This document shows positions 62,501 through 64,000 of a stretch of 64,000 nucleotides of DNA, in pieces. Positions within the stretch are counted from its first letter, which is position 1; the number at the start of each line of letters is the position of its first letter. Under the pieces are notes generated by a model. The model had not been told where the DNA came from, made no database searches, and saw only the letters and a program-made list of their open reading frames with translations. A program made the position numbers and the translations under genes. Origin of the DNA: Inia geoffrensis. Lineage: Eukaryota > Chordata > Mammalia > Artiodactyla > Iniidae. The stretch covers positions 93,115,373-93,179,372 of the forward strand of contig CM070913.1 in assembly GCA_036417435.1 (NCBI GenBank), written 5' to 3'.

Positions 62501-62863
62501 GATCCATCTGGGTGGTTTCCAGTGTGTTTACAAGTGAGAAATCCTCCGTGTCACTGCAGAAGTCTTCACATTTTCCTCTTCCAGTTTGGTGACAGCAAAA
62601 CAAGTCTCCTTTTGTTTGGGGGTTCTTTCTCCTTAAACACAGGGCCGTCCGGATGTCACAGTGAAGGAAATTAAGCAGGGTAGCTACTGTGAGCCCATGT
62701 TGAGCTTCCATCTTCTCTAGCACCTGGCTCCTGAGCCCTTAACAGCCGTCGGCCACCACCGTTCACTGTGGTGAGGGGAGCCCCAGGGTTTTTAGACACA
62801 GTATGTGCTGATCTAGATGATGAAAGCTTTTAAGTATTTGGGGGATGGGGAGGGTCATAATAT

Positions 62864-63196
62864 ATTATTTTTTAAATAAATTTATTTATTTATTTTTGGC
62901 TGCGTTGGGTCTTCGTTGCTGCGCGCAGGCTTTCTCTAATTGCGGCGAGCGGGGGCTACTCTTCGTTGCGGTGCGCGGGCTTCTCATCGCGGTGGTTTCT
63001 CTTGTTGTGGAGCACGGGCTCTAGGTGCTCGGCTTCAGTAGTTGTGGCTCGCGGGCTCTAGAGTGCAGACTCAGTAGTTGTGGAGCACGGGCTTAGTTGC
63101 TCCGCGGCGTGTGGGATCTTCCCGTACCAGGGCTCGAACCCGTGTCCCCTGCATTGGCAGGCGGATTCTTAACCACTGCGCCACCAGGGAAGTCCC
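62864..63196 (-). mobile_element. CHR-type SINE, long form, with target-site duplication
   Basis: The 13-mer 'agggtcataatat' flanks it exactly at 62,851-62,863 and 63,197-63,209. The right end reads 'gcgccaccagggaagtccc'. Confidence 0.97.
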
Positions 63197-63276
63197 AGGG
63201 TCATAATATTTTTTTACTTAAAAACTGTGGATGTAGAATTTGAGGGAGTTTTTGGTTTGACTGTAATTTTCCCTTG

Positions 63277-63299
63277 CAATTGTGTATGATACACAATTG
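63277..63299. repeat. Short perfect palindrome (10-bp stem, 3-base loop)
   Basis: 'caattgtgta' TGA 'tacacaattg' is a perfect hairpin. A further half copy, 'attgtgtatgata', lies about 30 bp downstream. Confidence 0.9.
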
Positions 63300-63767
63300 T
63301 ATCATCGATTGTGTATGATAGAGAGCTAGTAGATAAGCGCTCTGCCTAGAGCTAACGGCGGCCAGGAGGGGTTTTTAAGGAAGTCCTGAAAATTATCCCA
63401 GTCCAGGAGGTGAAGCCAGAAGGCTTGAGAACAGACATCAAGAGACAGTTGCGTGGATATGAGTCTTAAGAAAAGGGATAGAGAGGGAGGTTTCAGCTTT
63501 GATTTCTCTCATTCTACTTCTGAAGCACCTTGAACGTTTTTAACATTCCCTGGGATTATTGGGCACTTTCCTCCCCCTTGAAAATGCAGAATTCAGTGAT
63601 AATTTTGCTTTTACCATTGAATTGTGTTGTTGGTGCTTAATATTTAAACTCCTATAGTTTAAACTCTCCTCAGGTAAAGGTTTTCAGTGTGAGAAAGCTA
63701 ACTCTTAACTGTAGGCAGAAAAAGATTCTCCAATCAAGTAGACTGGTTTTTTGGGGGTTTTTTTTTA

Positions 63768-64000
63768 GTAAATTTATTTATTTATTTGTTTTTAGTTTTG
63801 GCTGTGTTGGGTATTCATTGCTGTGCACGGGCTTTCTCTAGTTGTGGTGAGCAGGGGCTACTCTTCGTTGTGGTGCGTGGGCTTCTCATTGGCGTGGTTT
63901 CTCTTGTGGAGCATGGACCCTAGGCGCACGGGCTTCAGTAGTTGTGGCATGTGGGCTCAGTAGTTGTGGCTCGCAGCCTCTAGAGCACAGGCTCACTAGT
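63768..64000 (-). mobile_element. CHR-type SINE, long form, cut by window end
   Basis: It starts 'aaatttatttatttatttgt' and 'ttttggctgtgttgggtatt' and continues through the family's middle part to the edge. The tRNA-like head lies beyond the window. Confidence 0.93.

Larger units (their letters stand above)
53965..64000 (+). other. SFSWAP intron 7, running off the right edge
   Basis: More than 10 kb of intron with five antisense SINEs, the last cut by the window edge, and an old L1 fragment at 58,590-58,800. Stretches 54,000-55,040, 55,260-57,700 and 59,540-62,850 hold no repeat or exon that I recognise. They are unique DNA with short T-rich runs (e.g. 61,306-61,320). Confidence 0.75.

Noticed and set aside
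53965..64000. SFSWAP exon 8 with the Tyr-rich segment
   Set aside because: I looked for an AAMYYSYY-type coding stretch after an acceptor and did not find one, so it probably lies beyond the window.

Overview
The window is nuclear DNA from a mammal, almost certainly a cetacean. Eighteen copies of the tRNA-derived CHR-type SINE lie in it, in a short (~130 bp), a ~200 bp and a ~330 bp form. LINE-1 fragments, MIRs and old DNA transposons make up most of the other repeats. I saw no primate Alu, rodent B1 or ruminant BovB sequence. The species call rests on recognising these repeat families, not on a search.

Layout. Positions 1-37,000 are gene-poor. From the left there is unique DNA with MIR relics, then a ~1.2 kb C-rich minisatellite (4,166-5,344). 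The minisatellite ends exactly at the splice donor of one minus-strand exon (5,345-5,498). That exon encodes the TM3/intracellular-loop part of an adhesion GPCR and matches ADGRD1. To its right are a probable LTR, a CpG-rich patch, two local duplications, and a complete RAB5IF (C20orf24) processed pseudogene with a 15-bp target-site duplication and a SINE inside it (13,338-14,678). A 5'-truncated LINE-1 follows (15,787-19,071, also split by a SINE), then further L1 fragments, a second LTR with a TATA box (~27.6-28.4 kb), and more SINEs.

From about 36.6 kb the window holds the CpG-island promoter and first seven coding exons of SFSWAP (suppressor of white-apricot homologue, a splicing regulator) on the plus strand. 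The exons are 37,383-37,600, 40,134-40,303, 40,885-41,016, 45,535-45,620, 51,381-51,606, 52,767-52,879 and 53,829-53,964. Joined, they give an uninterrupted frame of 360 codons plus one base. This covers the N-terminal DRY_EERY region, the first SURP domain and an acidic linker. The gene runs off the right edge inside intron 7; the second SURP domain, RS region and stop codon are not here.

Most interesting points: (1) the ADGRD1 exon is on the strand opposite SFSWAP, whereas to my knowledge the two genes share an orientation in human and mouse and lie hundreds of kilobases apart. This suggests an inversion, a partial duplication or an assembly join. (2) The minisatellite looks as if it grew from that exon's own splice donor. 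It carries about 21 further donor-like copies and is strongly G-rich on the ADGRD1 sense strand. (3) Several SFSWAP features bear on its known self-regulation by splicing: two five-codon upstream ORFs, a weak exon-6 donor, and a strong antisense bias of intronic SINEs. I found no evidence of an entirely new gene system.
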